Source of the DNA: Acanthococcus lagerstroemiae | Taxonomy: Eukaryota; Arthropoda; Insecta; Hemiptera; Eriococcidae | NCBI GenBank assembly: GCA_031841125.1 | Contig: CM063109.1 | Span: forward strand, 22,229,321-22,293,320 | Length of the DNA: 64,000 nt | Direction of reading: 5' to 3' | Part shown: piece after piece, positions 1 through 9,689 of the stretch | Position numbering within the stretch: position 1 is the first letter of the stretch | How the letters are laid out: every line of letters begins with the position of its first letter | Position numbers and translations under genes: made by a program | Notes under the pieces: generated by a model | Told to the model about the DNA's origin: nothing | The model's database searches: none | What the model saw: the letters and a program-made list of their open reading frames with translations, nothing else

Positions 1-393
1 AAGCTGCCCGTAGAGTACGCAGGTGCCTTGTCATCCGAAAGCTTCCAGTCTCGTGAACATTTGATTCGGGCTCTCAACTCGAGCGCTATGGAAGGCCGTG
101 TAGAATGGTATAAGGACCAAATGTCGAAGATATATCAGTCTGGGTCCTCACCTAGCTCTAAAGGAAGAAATGCTGATCCGGTAGTCCGCTCAAGCTCACG
201 CTTTAGGTTCGTCAAGAGGTCTTTACCTGCGAAAGCCGATCCGACAAAGACACCCAAGGACCTACCCAAAAAGTCATCGAAAAAGGGTCTCAAGGTAAAT
301 GAGGTCGAACTGCTTTGCTCCGCCAGCGAGTCGGAAAGTGAGGTTGAAGTAGATAGCTGTACTGAGGACGCATCCGAGGTACAGGAAAACTAG
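1..393 (+). CDS. gag: C-terminal part of retrotransposon Gag (partial)
   Basis: The frame is open from the first base and ends with TAG at 391-393, so this is the tail of a longer ORF that starts left of the window. The visible part is basic and Ser/Lys/Pro-rich in the middle and ends in a very acidic Ser/Glu tail. No CCHC zinc knuckle is visible in this part. It is called Gag because it sits directly upstream of the pro-pol region of the same element, and such Lys-rich then acidic tails are common in insect Gag proteins. The frame of the next ORF is open from 366, so the two ORFs overlap by 28 nt in a -1 relation. A sequence GGAAAAC (384-390) lies just before the stop and resembles, but is not, a canonical slippery heptamer. 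Confidence 0.7.
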   Translation, partial: KLPVEYAGALSSESFQSREHLIRALNSSAMEGRVEWYKDQMSKIYQSGSSPSSKGRNADPVVRSSSRFRFVKRSLPAKADPTKTPKDLPKKSSKKGLKVNEVELLCSASESESEVEVDSCTEDASEVQEN

Positions 394-449
394 ATCCTAG
401 CCCTGCCGCCGGTCAGGTAGTGCTGATCGAGAATATAGGACCGGACACC

Positions 450-1136
450 ATGGCACAATCTGAGGTCGCAATTGCCAACTGCTGTAAGTGGAGTGAATTT
501 ATGCTAATAGGAGACAAGCTTGCTTACCAATTGTTACAACAAGACATAGCTCGGTCGAACTATTTTGGGAAGCCTAATGAAAAGTTGGACACCTCCCTAT
601 GCAACGAACTATTGACCCTTACGCAGGCCAGACAGCTAGTTACCGACTTAGAGGGCGCTTTTCCCTCGAAGGTTATCTTATTCCTAGGACATGTCGAACT
701 GCTCGATGAGTCCGTGACACCTAAGTTTATGCGCGCTGCATACAAGGGACTGATTGAGGCCATTCTCGATAGGGGAGTGTCTCTTTTAGTAATCTGCCAA
801 CCATCTCCGTGGCCCAGTGGGAAAGAGACATTCTGGACAAAGTATAGCCTCGTAACCAGCGCTATCCATTTCCTATATAAGGTAGAGTTCGCTGCTAAGG
901 TGAGTCGCACTCATCTGATCAACACATGCAAGGCATTCGGTCGCATTAATCTCAATGAGGCTAAGAAAGATAATTTATATTACGTTAATCCTGAAGGTCA
1001 CTCACGCTTGGCTGTCCACCGTGACTGTTTTCAGGCAGTCAGCCCAAAAGGAGAACCCAGTGAGATCTCCCTGACAACCAAAGGAGTGGAACGCCTTGCT
1101 AATTACCTTTCCCGAGAACTCAAGGACTATCTGTAA
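450..1136 (+). CDS. retrotransposon accessory ORF with SGNH/GDSL-hydrolase-like fold, catalytic residues apparently lost
   Basis: About 228 residues from the first ATG at 450; the frame is open from 366. Features in SGNH order: a block-I-like motif LIGDKLAYQLL (GDS replaced by GDK), a hydrophobic strand then FLGHVELLD at the position of the GxND block, a helix then LLVICQPSP as the next strand-turn, and a terminal SLTTKGVERLANYL matching the usual HLSxxGxxxLA block but without the His. The spacing suits the family, but the nucleophilic Ser, oxyanion Asn and catalytic His all look replaced, so a structural or nucleic-acid-related role seems likelier than esterase activity. SGNH domains are known in ORF1 of CR1-type LINEs. 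Between gag and pol of an LTR element it is unusual. The fold assignment is inference from motifs. Confidence 0.55.
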   Translation: MAQSEVAIANCCKWSEFMLIGDKLAYQLLQQDIARSNYFGKPNEKLDTSLCNELLTLTQARQLVTDLEGAFPSKVILFLGHVELLDESVTPKFMRAAYKGLIEAILDRGVSLLVICQPSPWPSGKETFWTKYSLVTSAIHFLYKVEFAAKVSRTHLINTCKAFGRINLNEAKKDNLYYVNPEGHSRLAVHRDCFQAVSPKGEPSEISLTTKGVERLANYLSRELKDYL

Positions 1137-1161
1137 GTAAAAGTGGTAAGGTAGCCCAATT

Positions 1162-2190
1162 ATGTGGTCGCTACAAGGTGTCATGTACGAATCCGATTCT
1201 GATAACGATAACGAAAATGCAGAGGCAATCGCTGGGCAAGATTTAGAGGTCGAAGCCCGCATAAGGTACCCACTGGAGTTGGAGGGTAAGGTCGGAGTTA
1301 CACGGGTAGACGCACTGCTAGATCAGGGCAGCACGTCTTCACTGATTAGCGCCGAATTGCTCCAGAAAATTGAGGTCGCAAATCCAGAGATAAACATCGT
1401 AAAGTTACCTCAGAAGGGCGCTACCTTCCGTCCTTTTGCAAAAGGCTTACGGACACCCAGGTCCAACTTGAAGGCTCTCATCCCGTTCACAGTCCTACAG
1501 GCAAGGGGAGCCGTTGCTATATTCGTAAAGGTACACGTCATGAAAGATCTTTACCACGACGCTTTGTTTGGAAGGGACTGGTTTGAAGACCACGAGGCTT
1601 ACACACTTCAGAAAGAGAACCAGCTAGTCTGTAGGAGGGGACCGATGTCCCAACAAACAATCGATCTGAAGCCAAAACCCAAGCTAGGCACCATCACTGT
1701 TATCACCTATACCCCTGAGGAGGATTTGAGGACGCTTATACAAAATGTGGTCGACAAGACAGTCTTGCCGGAAGATGTAAAGCGCAGTCTGGGGAAGGTA
1801 CTGCTCGAGGTTAGGGAAATCTTCGACCCTAAACGGCTGGGGAAATGTAACGCCTACCAGCATCAGTTTAATATCTCTGCTATTCAGCCGTTTACCTCTA
1901 AGGCATACCCAATCCCGCACAAGTTTAGGAATGAATGGCTGGAAACCGTCAGTCGGTGGGAAGAACTTGGAATAGTGGTCGACTCTGACTCCACTTATCT
2001 GTCCCCGATTCTTATGGTACCAAAACGCGATGGTTCAATGAGGCCGTGCATAGACTTTCGAGACTTGAACAAGTCACTCTCCTCGCGCGGGGAGGTGGTG
2101 CCACTTATCCCGCAAAAAAGACTCTCTTCTCCAAAGCCACGGTTTTCTCCACATTGGACTTCAACGAAGGGTTTCTACAATGCGAATTGA
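1162..2190 (+). pseudogene. pol: pro-pol, 5' part: retropepsin-like protease and N-terminal reverse transcriptase, broken by a frameshift
   Basis: ATG at 1162; the frame is open only from 1150, so pol is not fused to the preceding ORF and needs its own initiation or a spliced message. Around 1312-1350 is a retropepsin-like motif LLDQGSTSSLIS; the catalytic triad reads DQG rather than the usual D(S/T)G. The second half of the protease ends with LFGRDWF (about 1565-1585). The RT begins near 1850, with SPILMVPKRDGSMRPCIDFRDLNK at 2005-2073 split over two well-known blocks. After the A6 run at about 2115-2120 the downstream RT homology continues in another frame, so the last ~25 codons of this ORF are out-of-frame read-through. 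The shift lies inside the RT domain and is best read as a disabling mutation, not programmed frameshifting. Confidence 0.9.
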
Positions 2191-4370
2191 AGCCAGAGAG
2201 CCAACCATACACTGCTTTTGTGGTTGAAGGTAGAGTCAAGATGTTCTGTAGGTTACCTTATGGAACTAAGGAATCGCCTGCTGGTTTTATTAAGGCTCTG
2301 CAGAAGGTACTCTATGGCCTAGAGGAGTTCGTCGTTACGTACCTAGACGATGTGTTGGTCTTCTCCCCTTCGTTCTCCAAACACCTCGAACATCTCTCAC
2401 TTGTTCTGAGTAGGATAGCCAGTTCGGGGATGACCTTGAAGCTTTCAAAATGTGAGTTCATGAAGTCAGAAGTCCGGTATCTGGGTTTTGTTATCAACGA
2501 AGAAGGGATAGCCCCAGACAGCGAGCGCACTCGCCCAATCCTCAGAATACCAAGACCAAGAAATAAGACTCAACTGTTGTCTGCCCTTGGGGTTGTGAAC
2601 TACTTTAAAGACCATATCATCAATCATGCGCACATTTGTGCCCCTCTCTATGAGCTCACTAAGGACGTTCCCTTTGTGTGGTCGCAATCTCAAGAGGACG
2701 CTTTCGAAAAGATAAAGCAAAAGGTTGCAGAAAACCTGATGACGGCTCATCCAGATTATTCGCAACCCTTCTATGTACAAACAGATGCATCTGAGGTGGG
2801 ATTAGGAGGTTTTATATATCAGTTAGGTGGAGGTGGGAAGCCCACTATAGTCGCTATGACCAGTCGTATTCTCAAATCCGCTGAAAGGAGTTATTCAACC
2901 TTTGAGAAGGAGCTATTGGCCATTGTCCACACTCTTCGCAAATACTCTTATATGCTGCTCGGGTACCCGATCTATATTTACACAGATCACGAAGCGCTTA
3001 CCTTCCTGAACTCAACCGACACCAAACCGCGAGTCACCCGTTGGCGTCTGGAGTTGCAGATGTACGATATTCGCTGCATCTCACATGTAGCCGGTGAAGA
3101 AAATGAGGTCGCGGACGCTCTGTCTAGGTTCCATCAACAGATACTCCAAAAGAAAGAGTATTCACTACCCAACGCAAATATCCTAGTTATCGAGTGTAGT
3201 CAGGCTAGACGTATCCACGATTTCCTAGCCAACATGAAAGAGGAACAGGAGAATGATGAAGAGCTCGCTCTCATCTGTGGTCGCTCAGAACGCCTCTCAT
3301 TAATCAATGGTATAGTACACTACCAAAATCGCGACACCAAGACCCGTATCTATGTTCCCCAGAGTTGGAGGAAGACGCTCATTGACTGGTATCACTTAGA
3401 CTCTGCCCATGTGGGAGTAAATAAGACAATCACCCTCCTTAGACGAGCTTTTGACTGGCCAGGGTTGAAAGCTGATGTAGTTGCATACGTTAAGGCTTGC
3501 ACAAATTGCCAACGAAGTAAACGCATAGTTAGAGAGGCCCAGGGAGACATGACAAGTGTGGTGTCTTACACTCCACACGAATTCTTAGCTGTAGACTACT
3601 GGGGTCCACTACCCGCTGGTAGAGGAAAAGTTTCCAAAATATTTGTGGTTGTTGACGTTTTCACCAAATTTTGCAAGTTGTACCCACTGTGTACTGCTAC
3701 TATAGACCATACTCTGAAGGCGATGAATAGGTATCTAGAGGAGTTCCCCTCGCCTTCCTATGTGCTGTCAGACCGTGGCACACAGTTCACCTCATCTATG
3801 TGGACGCGTTACTGGAAACAAAGAGGAACTATAGTCAAATACACCTCTGTCTACCGACCCGCCAGTAATCCTTGTGAACGTGTGATGGGAACTTTAGGCG
3901 ATTTCTTCAGGTTACATTGTTCCGAGAACCATCGTAGGTGGCCGCTGCTCGTCCCTGAAGTCGAACGCCGCATAAACTGCATAGAACACGCCGTTACAGG
4001 AGTCTGCCCCATAACCTTACAATGTCGCCTCAAGCCAGCCCTCATGACAAGCAACAAGTTAGAGAACGTCAGTGAAGAAGAATACACTCTTGTGCTTCAG
4101 GAGGCTAGGAAAAATGTTAAGCGGGCCGTTGAAAACCGGCAAACTAAATTCTCGCAGCGAAATCAAACCATTACCTTAGAGGAGGGCGATCTAGTATACG
4201 TAAAACAGCACAAGCTGTCCAATGCTGATAAAGGCATTGCCAAGAAAATGTGTCACCTGTACGCGGGGCCTTGCCTTGTGGTCGCAAATTTAGGAAAAAA
4301 TACCTACCGTATCAGAAACCTAGTGGATGACACCTACTCGCAACAACACCTTAACAATCTTAAGTTCTAA
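2115..4370 (+). pseudogene. pol: pol, 3' part: reverse transcriptase, RNase H and integrase
   Basis: Continuation of pol after the shift near 2115. RT: FSTLDFNEGF (about 2145-2175) and YLDD at 2340-2351, the catalytic aspartate pair. RNase H: VQTDASEVGLGG (about 2776-2811), FEKELLAIVHTL (about 2901-2936) and YTDHEAL (about 2978-2998). Integrase: HHCC zinc finger from 3391 to about 3516 (two His, then CxxC), then the catalytic core with Asp at 3594, Asp at 3771 and Glu at 3876. The D-to-E interval is 34 residues, one shorter than the common 35, because the usual NGxxER segment reads NPCER. The C-terminal part (about 4190-4360) has a GDLVYVK/GPCLVV chromo-like or GPY-type fold. The whole frame is open to TAA at 4368-4370, which argues for a young copy. 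Confidence 0.92.
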
Positions 4371-4460
4371 CCTAATTGACGATAAGGCGTTGGCAACTTA
4401 CGTTTAGGGCATGCCTGAATACCAAAAAGGAAGTAAGAGAAGGTGCGGAGAGGAGCCGCC

Positions 4461-4468
4461 TATAAATA
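4461..4468 (+). promoter_or_regulatory. TATA-like box between pol and the 3' accessory ORF
   Basis: TATAAATA lies 90 nt after the pol stop and about 170 nt before the accessory ATG, in a short GC-richer context. It could give the downstream ORF its own transcript. This is inference from position and match; single TATA-like strings also occur by chance. Confidence 0.3.
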
Positions 4469-4569
4469 AGGCAAAGAAGGTCCGGTTCTCTGCCAGTGCA
4501 AACATCCTTAATGCAGATGACTCCCTGTCGCCAGTTCATGACCTAAGGTACATAAATCTCCGAAATAAT

Positions 4570-4640
4570 TAAAAAAAAAAAAAAAAAAAAAGAGAGAGAA
4601 GAGAAGGAAATATCCAACTAAGACTCATGTCTTTTGCAGC
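4570..4640 (+). promoter_or_regulatory. A-tract and splice-acceptor-like site just upstream of the accessory ORF
   Basis: A ~19-nt A run (about 4571-4590) is followed by purine-rich sequence and then CATGTCTTTTGCAG ending at 4639, immediately before the ATG at 4641. The YAG at the exact 5' edge of the ORF suggests a spliced subgenomic message, as used for the third ORF in insect errantiviruses. The donor would lie upstream, possibly outside the window. Confidence 0.4.
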
Positions 4641-6044
4641 ATGTCTAGCACTCCAAATGCGGGTTCTTCATCTGTGGCCGCTGCCGATCTACTCCGGGCC
4701 AGGGCGCTCCTGGTCCGGCATGGAAAGGAGAAGACCGAAAGCAAACTCTCAGACTTGGAAACTAGGATCGCGCAGTTAGAGCAGCGAACGGCTGCTTACC
4801 TTTCTTTGTCAAGTTTTGAGGACGCACAAAAGAAAGATGAGCTCGCTTACGCTCATCTAACCACACGAGTTCTCCAAGTGGAGAGGGAATGTGAGGCCGC
4901 TACCAAGTCCCTAATGGAGCATGAGAAGGATCAGGCACGGGCACTTTCCCGATTCGCAACTCGAGTGGCCGCCGTAGAAAAGTCTACGCGAGAAGTAAAT
5001 GACGGAGATCTGAAAAGACGAGTAGAGGAGTTGGAGAGGTGGAAGTCCACCGCACAGGTACAACTCGCCGCCCTCGAAGAAAAGGTAGACGCTATCTCCT
5101 TTCTTCTGCAGGAGATTTATCCTGACGCCGAAGACGACCAATCTACAGCCATGGAAAAGGAGATGGCCGTCGCCAACGAAGTGCATGTTGAGGTGGGCGC
5201 TACCACCCAACATGAACTGCCGAAGGACGTGGACACAGCCCCGGTCGCCCCGGTGGTAGAAACCGTGTCCTGTCCTGAGACGTCAACAGCACCCAAGGAC
5301 GCTGTAGCTGAGGATGTTCTCGTCATCTCCGTCGATGAGGAGGAGCGCTCCACCCTTTTCCGGGAGAGTGGAGACCCCGATCGTAAGCTGTCCCACTCTG
5401 TGGTCGCCAAAACTGATGCGCCGGCTAGAGTAGGGACGAAGTCAAAGTCCGGGGGTGCACATGACTATCGTGAGCTGGTGGGTCGCTGCCTGTCAGGCCT
5501 CGAAAAGCATATCAACGCTCAATTGCCGCCCATCCTATTCCATCTTACCCGAGAGGATGGAACCCGCACTCGAGTCGCCCTTGATAGTTATATGAAGTGT
5601 AGCTACGCGGCGCGGGAACAGGTAGACCTCGAACGTAGGAAGATGAGGCCAGCCTTGACTGTGGACAAAGTGTGGTGGAGGCCGCACAGTTTCCAGGAAG
5701 TGGCCGTTTCGGAGGACGCACCTTTTTGCTTCCGCGTCACGCGCGAGAGTCCAGTGGTCACCTTCCTGCTCGGAGTGGTGCACACTTGGAAACCAACAGT
5801 GGTCGCGCTTGGGCGAGATTTTGGAAGCCTATATGTCAAGGCGATAAATCGAGAGGCCGGTACTGTCCTGATTCAGGACCCTGACCATCCAGAGGAAGTT
5901 ACGATAGAGGCGTTTGAATTTTACGTGGATACGTACCGTAGCTCGTCGGAGTCACGCCTGAGGGAGGCCGCCAATCGCTTGACTAGAATCGCGGCGCCGA
6001 GAGCCGTTGATGTTAACCAACTTCCAGGGGGAAGAAGGGGCTGA
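4641..6044 (+). CDS. retrotransposon 3' accessory ORF: coiled-coil protein of unknown function in the env position
   Basis: 467 residues. Residues ~25-165 are rich in Leu/Glu/Lys/Arg with heptad-like spacing, predicting long coiled coils. Residues ~165-270 are acidic and low-complexity. Residues ~275-460 form a compact, mixed alpha/beta-looking domain with several Trp and hydrophobic strands. No signal peptide, transmembrane segment, furin site or fusion peptide is visible, so it is not an envelope protein despite its position. In another frame the codons just after the stop spell an acidic tail ending in EDAPEVQ, close to the EDASEVQ at the end of Gag (nucleotides 6061-6081 match 364-384 at 19 of 21 positions). 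The true C-terminus may therefore have been lost to a slip in the G runs near 6026-6040. I recognise no family. Confidence 0.75.
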   Translation: MSSTPNAGSSSVAAADLLRARALLVRHGKEKTESKLSDLETRIAQLEQRTAAYLSLSSFEDAQKKDELAYAHLTTRVLQVERECEAATKSLMEHEKDQARALSRFATRVAAVEKSTREVNDGDLKRRVEELERWKSTAQVQLAALEEKVDAISFLLQEIYPDAEDDQSTAMEKEMAVANEVHVEVGATTQHELPKDVDTAPVAPVVETVSCPETSTAPKDAVAEDVLVISVDEEERSTLFRESGDPDRKLSHSVVAKTDAPARVGTKSKSGGAHDYRELVGRCLSGLEKHINAQLPPILFHLTREDGTRTRVALDSYMKCSYAAREQVDLERRKMRPALTVDKVWWRPHSFQEVAVSEDAPFCFRVTRESPVVTFLLGVVHTWKPTVVALGRDFGSLYVKAINREAGTVLIQDPDHPEEVTIEAFEFYVDTYRSSSESRLREAANRLTRIAAPRAVDVNQLPGGRRG

Positions 6045-6537
6045 AGAAGACGCCGGTCAAGAGGACGCACCCGAAGTACAGAATGTTGCGTTTGTCAAAA
6101 GTATCAATTTTCTTTATTTGTTATTTTTCTTGTGGTATTAATCCTTTTTTTTGTTGTTGTTTCAATTTCCTTTTATTAGTTGACAAGTTCCTACACTGAT
6201 GAAGAGTATTTTCTTTATGTTTACTTGCAGCATGTTTAGTTATTTTGTATTTTAACCAGTTGTTATGTTCCTTTACCGAGTTTTCTGTTTCGTTATTATG
6301 TTGTTTCTGAATTTTTCTTATAGTTTTCTGTTTGTTATGTATACCTAGCTTTAGGAGGTCGCTGTAACGCCAATGGGGTCCGCTCGGGGATGTCGTAGGG
6401 GAAGCCTCGCTTCGCCTTCATGATAGCCAGTGACCAGTTTACGAGCAGTGGGCTCTATTTGTGGACGCACTTTCGGGCGTCTAGATCCTTAGCCAAGCCT
6501 ATGGACCTCTTTCGAGCTTCATAGGTTTGGGGGGGGG
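6045..6537 (+). other. retrotransposon 3' untranslated region and polypurine tract
   Basis: T-rich non-coding sequence follows the accessory ORF (6100-6340). It ends in a G-run polypurine-like tract at 6525-6537, immediately before the LTR start. This is the expected plus-strand primer site. Confidence 0.6.
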
Positions 6538-7066
6538 TGTGACGTCCGAAAGTTTCAAAAATGGGTTCGCCGGACGAGCGTCGGTTAGTCCACGCGCTCG
6601 GCCGGTCGAGCACCGAGAAGCGGGCTGTCAGGGCGGAGAAGGGAGGTTTCATACCTACGAACCACTTTACACCGAACATCTCGTTATTCGGTTTCGTGAC
6701 GTTAACTGGCCGCGTCGCATGAATCGGATCACTGCTCGGAGGACGCATTCGATACCTTTTTCCAAAATGTAACAACGAGAGGTCGGTGTGAGTGGAGTGG
6801 CCTGATATTTATTCGGTTGGAAACTCCTTCATCCCCGAGGAGACGTCGTTGGCGATCAATGCCAGCAGCCGAAGGCATTCTGTATATTTCGTAAGTACGC
6901 TATCGCTCCAATTATACTCGTTTTTCACCGCATCTCCACTGAGTTATTGTTGTTGTGGTTATCTGCAAGAGTGCAGAGGGCTCAAACCGTAAAAGAACCT
7001 GCATGACCCTTCTAGTTTTCTAAGGGGAAGGCGTGGGGTCAAAACGCAAAAGTTTCGCACGCCACA
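6538..7066 (+). repeat. 3' LTR of the Gypsy-type element
   Basis: Starts TGTGACGTCCGAAAGTTT directly after the G-run polypurine tract and ends AAAGTTTCGCACGCCACA. The two ends are imperfect inverted repeats (15 of 18 positions) with canonical TG...CA termini. Length is 529 bp. The flank after it is CGGTC, the candidate target-site duplication, which can be tested only against sequence left of the window. Confidence 0.75.
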
Positions 7067-7127
7067 CGGTCATTAAGAATTTGTTCTTAAGTACTCTAGA
7101 AACGCCATAGAGAGGAGCTCTGAGGTA

Positions 7128-7180
7128 ATGCTCGAAAGGGCGGAATTCAGGGCTCGGGTTGAGAGAACAAAAAAAGAGTG
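7128..7180 (+). repeat. 3' fragment of the tRNA-derived SINE family
   Basis: The segment beginning AATGCTCGAAAGGGCGGA and running through CTCGGGTTGAGAG matches the 3' body of the SINEs at 38328-38540 and 44204-44432. The tRNA-like head is absent, so this is a truncated or recombined copy. It lies 62 nt after the LTR. Confidence 0.6.
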
Positions 7181-7671
7181 GGCGTGTAAAAAATTACCCT
7201 TTATTACAGTACATTAGGAATTTTTAGACCTATTATTTATGCGAATGACCTCATCGAGATCATCGAGGGGTTTCGAACTCAACGAATTCGTTTTTGATAT
7301 CGGTTTGGCTTCTAAATTTGTGGCTCCTGAGGAGTGGGAGAATCGATTCATAGATTTTTATTGCTCCAAAATTTGATTTTGACATTAATTCGTGCGCAAT
7401 TGTAAATTTGTGGCAAGTATGATGGAGGCCGAGAATTTAAACTTTTTATTTCGGGCGCAGTAATATCGTGTCTCTTTTTTTCATTGTGTGTAGAAGGTAT
7501 TAAAATTCCGGGCGTATTTTATTTTATCGTGTAAGTGAATTATACTGCGTTCTGAAGTTTAATTTTTTCTTCAAACTCTTTCTTTTTCTGTTTCGTACTT
7601 GTTACTGCGCTTGTCATTTATATATTTCGTGCAAACATCATATTTCTATCGTGAATTCAACATTACCATTG

Positions 7672-7708
7672 TGGGCCGATAAATGGGTCCCTTTTTTTTA
7701 TCGGCCCA
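7672..7708. repeat. 12-bp perfect inverted repeat (hairpin)
   Basis: TGGGCCGATAAA (7672-7683) and its exact reverse complement (7697-7708) are separated by 13 nt. It would fold as a stem-loop. No element or gene boundary could be tied to it. Confidence 0.5.
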
Positions 7709-8000
7709 TAACAGTCTTCGAAATACATTCTTATAGATTCCGAAAGTTCATTTAATGTTTATCAAATGTAAATTAGTTTGATTCCCCTGGTAGGGTAATG
7801 ACCCCAGGGGAGTCGTCTTAAAGATGAAAAATGAGAAAAAATTTTAAATAGTTTATAATTGATGTGTACATTTTTGAGATCGTCGAATTCAGTTCTGAGA
7901 GTATTTTTATATTCCACCCTCTGCAGTACCATTAATGGGGCCAAAGATCAGATGTTGGTCATTTTTCAAAAATAGTATTCAATTTGTGTGGTCGTATATG

Positions 8001-8555
8001 CAGAGGCGTATTAAGGAAAAAAGCTGCTCTAGGCAATATAAAACCTGCTGCTCCATTTGATTAGAAATACATTGTAGGAGCACATGGAATCATAAGTGCG
8101 CCCAGTTTATAATGGCCAGGTAACTATGAACTAGGTCAATAAAGTGCTATACCCTTTAGATCAAATTGCGGACTTGAATTCACTTCATTGTTAAGAAAAT
8201 AATCCTTAGCTTAAATTTACTTATACGTATTGATTGATATTATAATGATGCATAAAGAATAGGCATAAATCATGACAAAATTTTGTATGACGAAATTTCC
8301 TCAATAAGTTGACTATAAGGAAATTTATGCGAAGCAATTTTCGATAGGAACGAACTTTTCGGTTACCCCGTATGTGACAGAAGTCTTTCAAATGTCGTAG
8401 TTACTTCTTCTATTTTCTTCTTTCTCCATTTTTCTACTTTTCTCATTCCTTTTTCCTTCATTTTTTTGTTTTGTTTTGCTTTTTTTAGTCTAAAAATTCA
8501 AAATTTTGCCGCTCTAGGCAGATGCCTAGGTTGCCTAGCGGTAAAAACGCCTCTG
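8001..8555 (+). mobile_element. non-autonomous hAT-type MITE, copy 1
   Basis: Termini CAGAGGCGTATTAAG and (reverse complement of the end) CAGAGGCGTTTTTA match hAT-type CAGRGG ends. The interior is AT-rich with no ORF. A second copy in opposite orientation is at 33366-34671 and matches along most of its length; that copy has a perfect 8-bp target-site duplication, which sets the class. Here the flanks share only GTCGT. Confidence 0.75.
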
Positions 8556-9689
8556 GTCGTGGTGTTACTAAATTCAATTCCGAAAATAATTGTTACATCC
8601 GACCCATTGAGGTATCACTGAAAGTGCTATGGGTTAAAAATTACTTATTTTTTCAGTATGGTAAAACCTATGAATGACTAATATTTGACCTTCGATCACG
8701 TTGCAGTGGCATCCCAGAGAGCTGGATACAAAAACTACCCCCGCCCCCTCACCCATCCCAAGATAATGAATACAGTTCACTCGGAAACTTATAAATCGAC
8801 CGTTATCAAATTTTAATTTTTCCTCATTCCTCCTCCTCTTTTGACTTTATTCCACAGGGCCATGAACTCACGTTGAGGAATAGCTCTTTCACATTTGATC
8901 AAATTGAATTGTGTAGCCTTTATTTATTCTTAGTGGGGAATTTATCTGTAAGTTTTTCGAGGCCTCCTCCTCTCCTCCTAATCGATTTCAGTAAAATGCG
9001 AAAACAATCCTGGAAAGTTTCTGCTTGATCAGATAAGATAAATACGTACATACGCCCCCATTCTTTCTTACAAAAAAATTAATGGAGTTCTGAGATTTTT
9101 AGTAGAAAATTTTTTCTTGGGCCCTAATTTTCTTAAGAAATTGGGTTTTGTATATTTTAACGAGCTATGTGATGGTGATCAAGTTTAAAATAGTTGCTCC
9201 TGGGAGTGGTTCCAGTAGAGATGGAGGAGGAGTGAAAAATGGTAATTTGAGATAGGGTTAAATTATAGGGTTTCGAGTTTGCTAAATTCGATTTTGACCG
9301 TAGTGTTTACATCCGACCTCGTGGTACAAATTTACACCTCGAAATTTTCACATTTTTGCGATCTTCCGCGGCAGTTGACTTGATAGAATAGCATTTCTTT
9401 GAGAACCGATTCCCTTGTACATATTTTTCACTGCTTCCGCCTGGCTTCTCCCTCTCTTAGCCTCTGGTTTTGTTCCTAAAAATAATCAATGGTGAAAATG
9501 AGACTTTGGAGTTTTTGCTATTTTTTCTCAAAATTACCCTGTTGATCCCATCCCGATTGATTTTTTCATTGGTTTCCAAGTCTGCTCTATATTATCATTA
9601 AAACGTTTCTGTTCCTCTTGATTTCTGATTATAAGAATCAAAAACTCAGTTGTTTCTTCTATTGACCTTATAAAGCTCCCAACCCCGAC
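8556..9689. other. AT-rich intergenic DNA, no gene seen
   Basis: No conserved reading frame, RNA gene or bounded repeat could be supported in either strand. Confidence 0.5.

Larger units (their letters stand above)
1..7066 (+). mobile_element. Ty3/Gypsy-type LTR retrotransposon, 5' end beyond the window
   Basis: Order seen: gag end, SGNH-like ORF, protease-RT-RNase H-integrase, extra coiled-coil ORF, polypurine-like G run (6525-6537), 3' LTR (6538-7066). The domain order PR-RT-RH-IN is that of Ty3/Gypsy (Metaviridae-like) elements. The pol gene carries one frameshift within RT, so this copy looks non-autonomous, although the rest of the reading frames is well preserved, which suggests recent activity. 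The 5' LTR, primer-binding site and left target-site duplication are outside the window, so LTR divergence and age cannot be read. Two non-canonical ORFs (450-1136 and 4641-6044) set this family apart from simple gag-pol elements. Confidence 0.93.
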
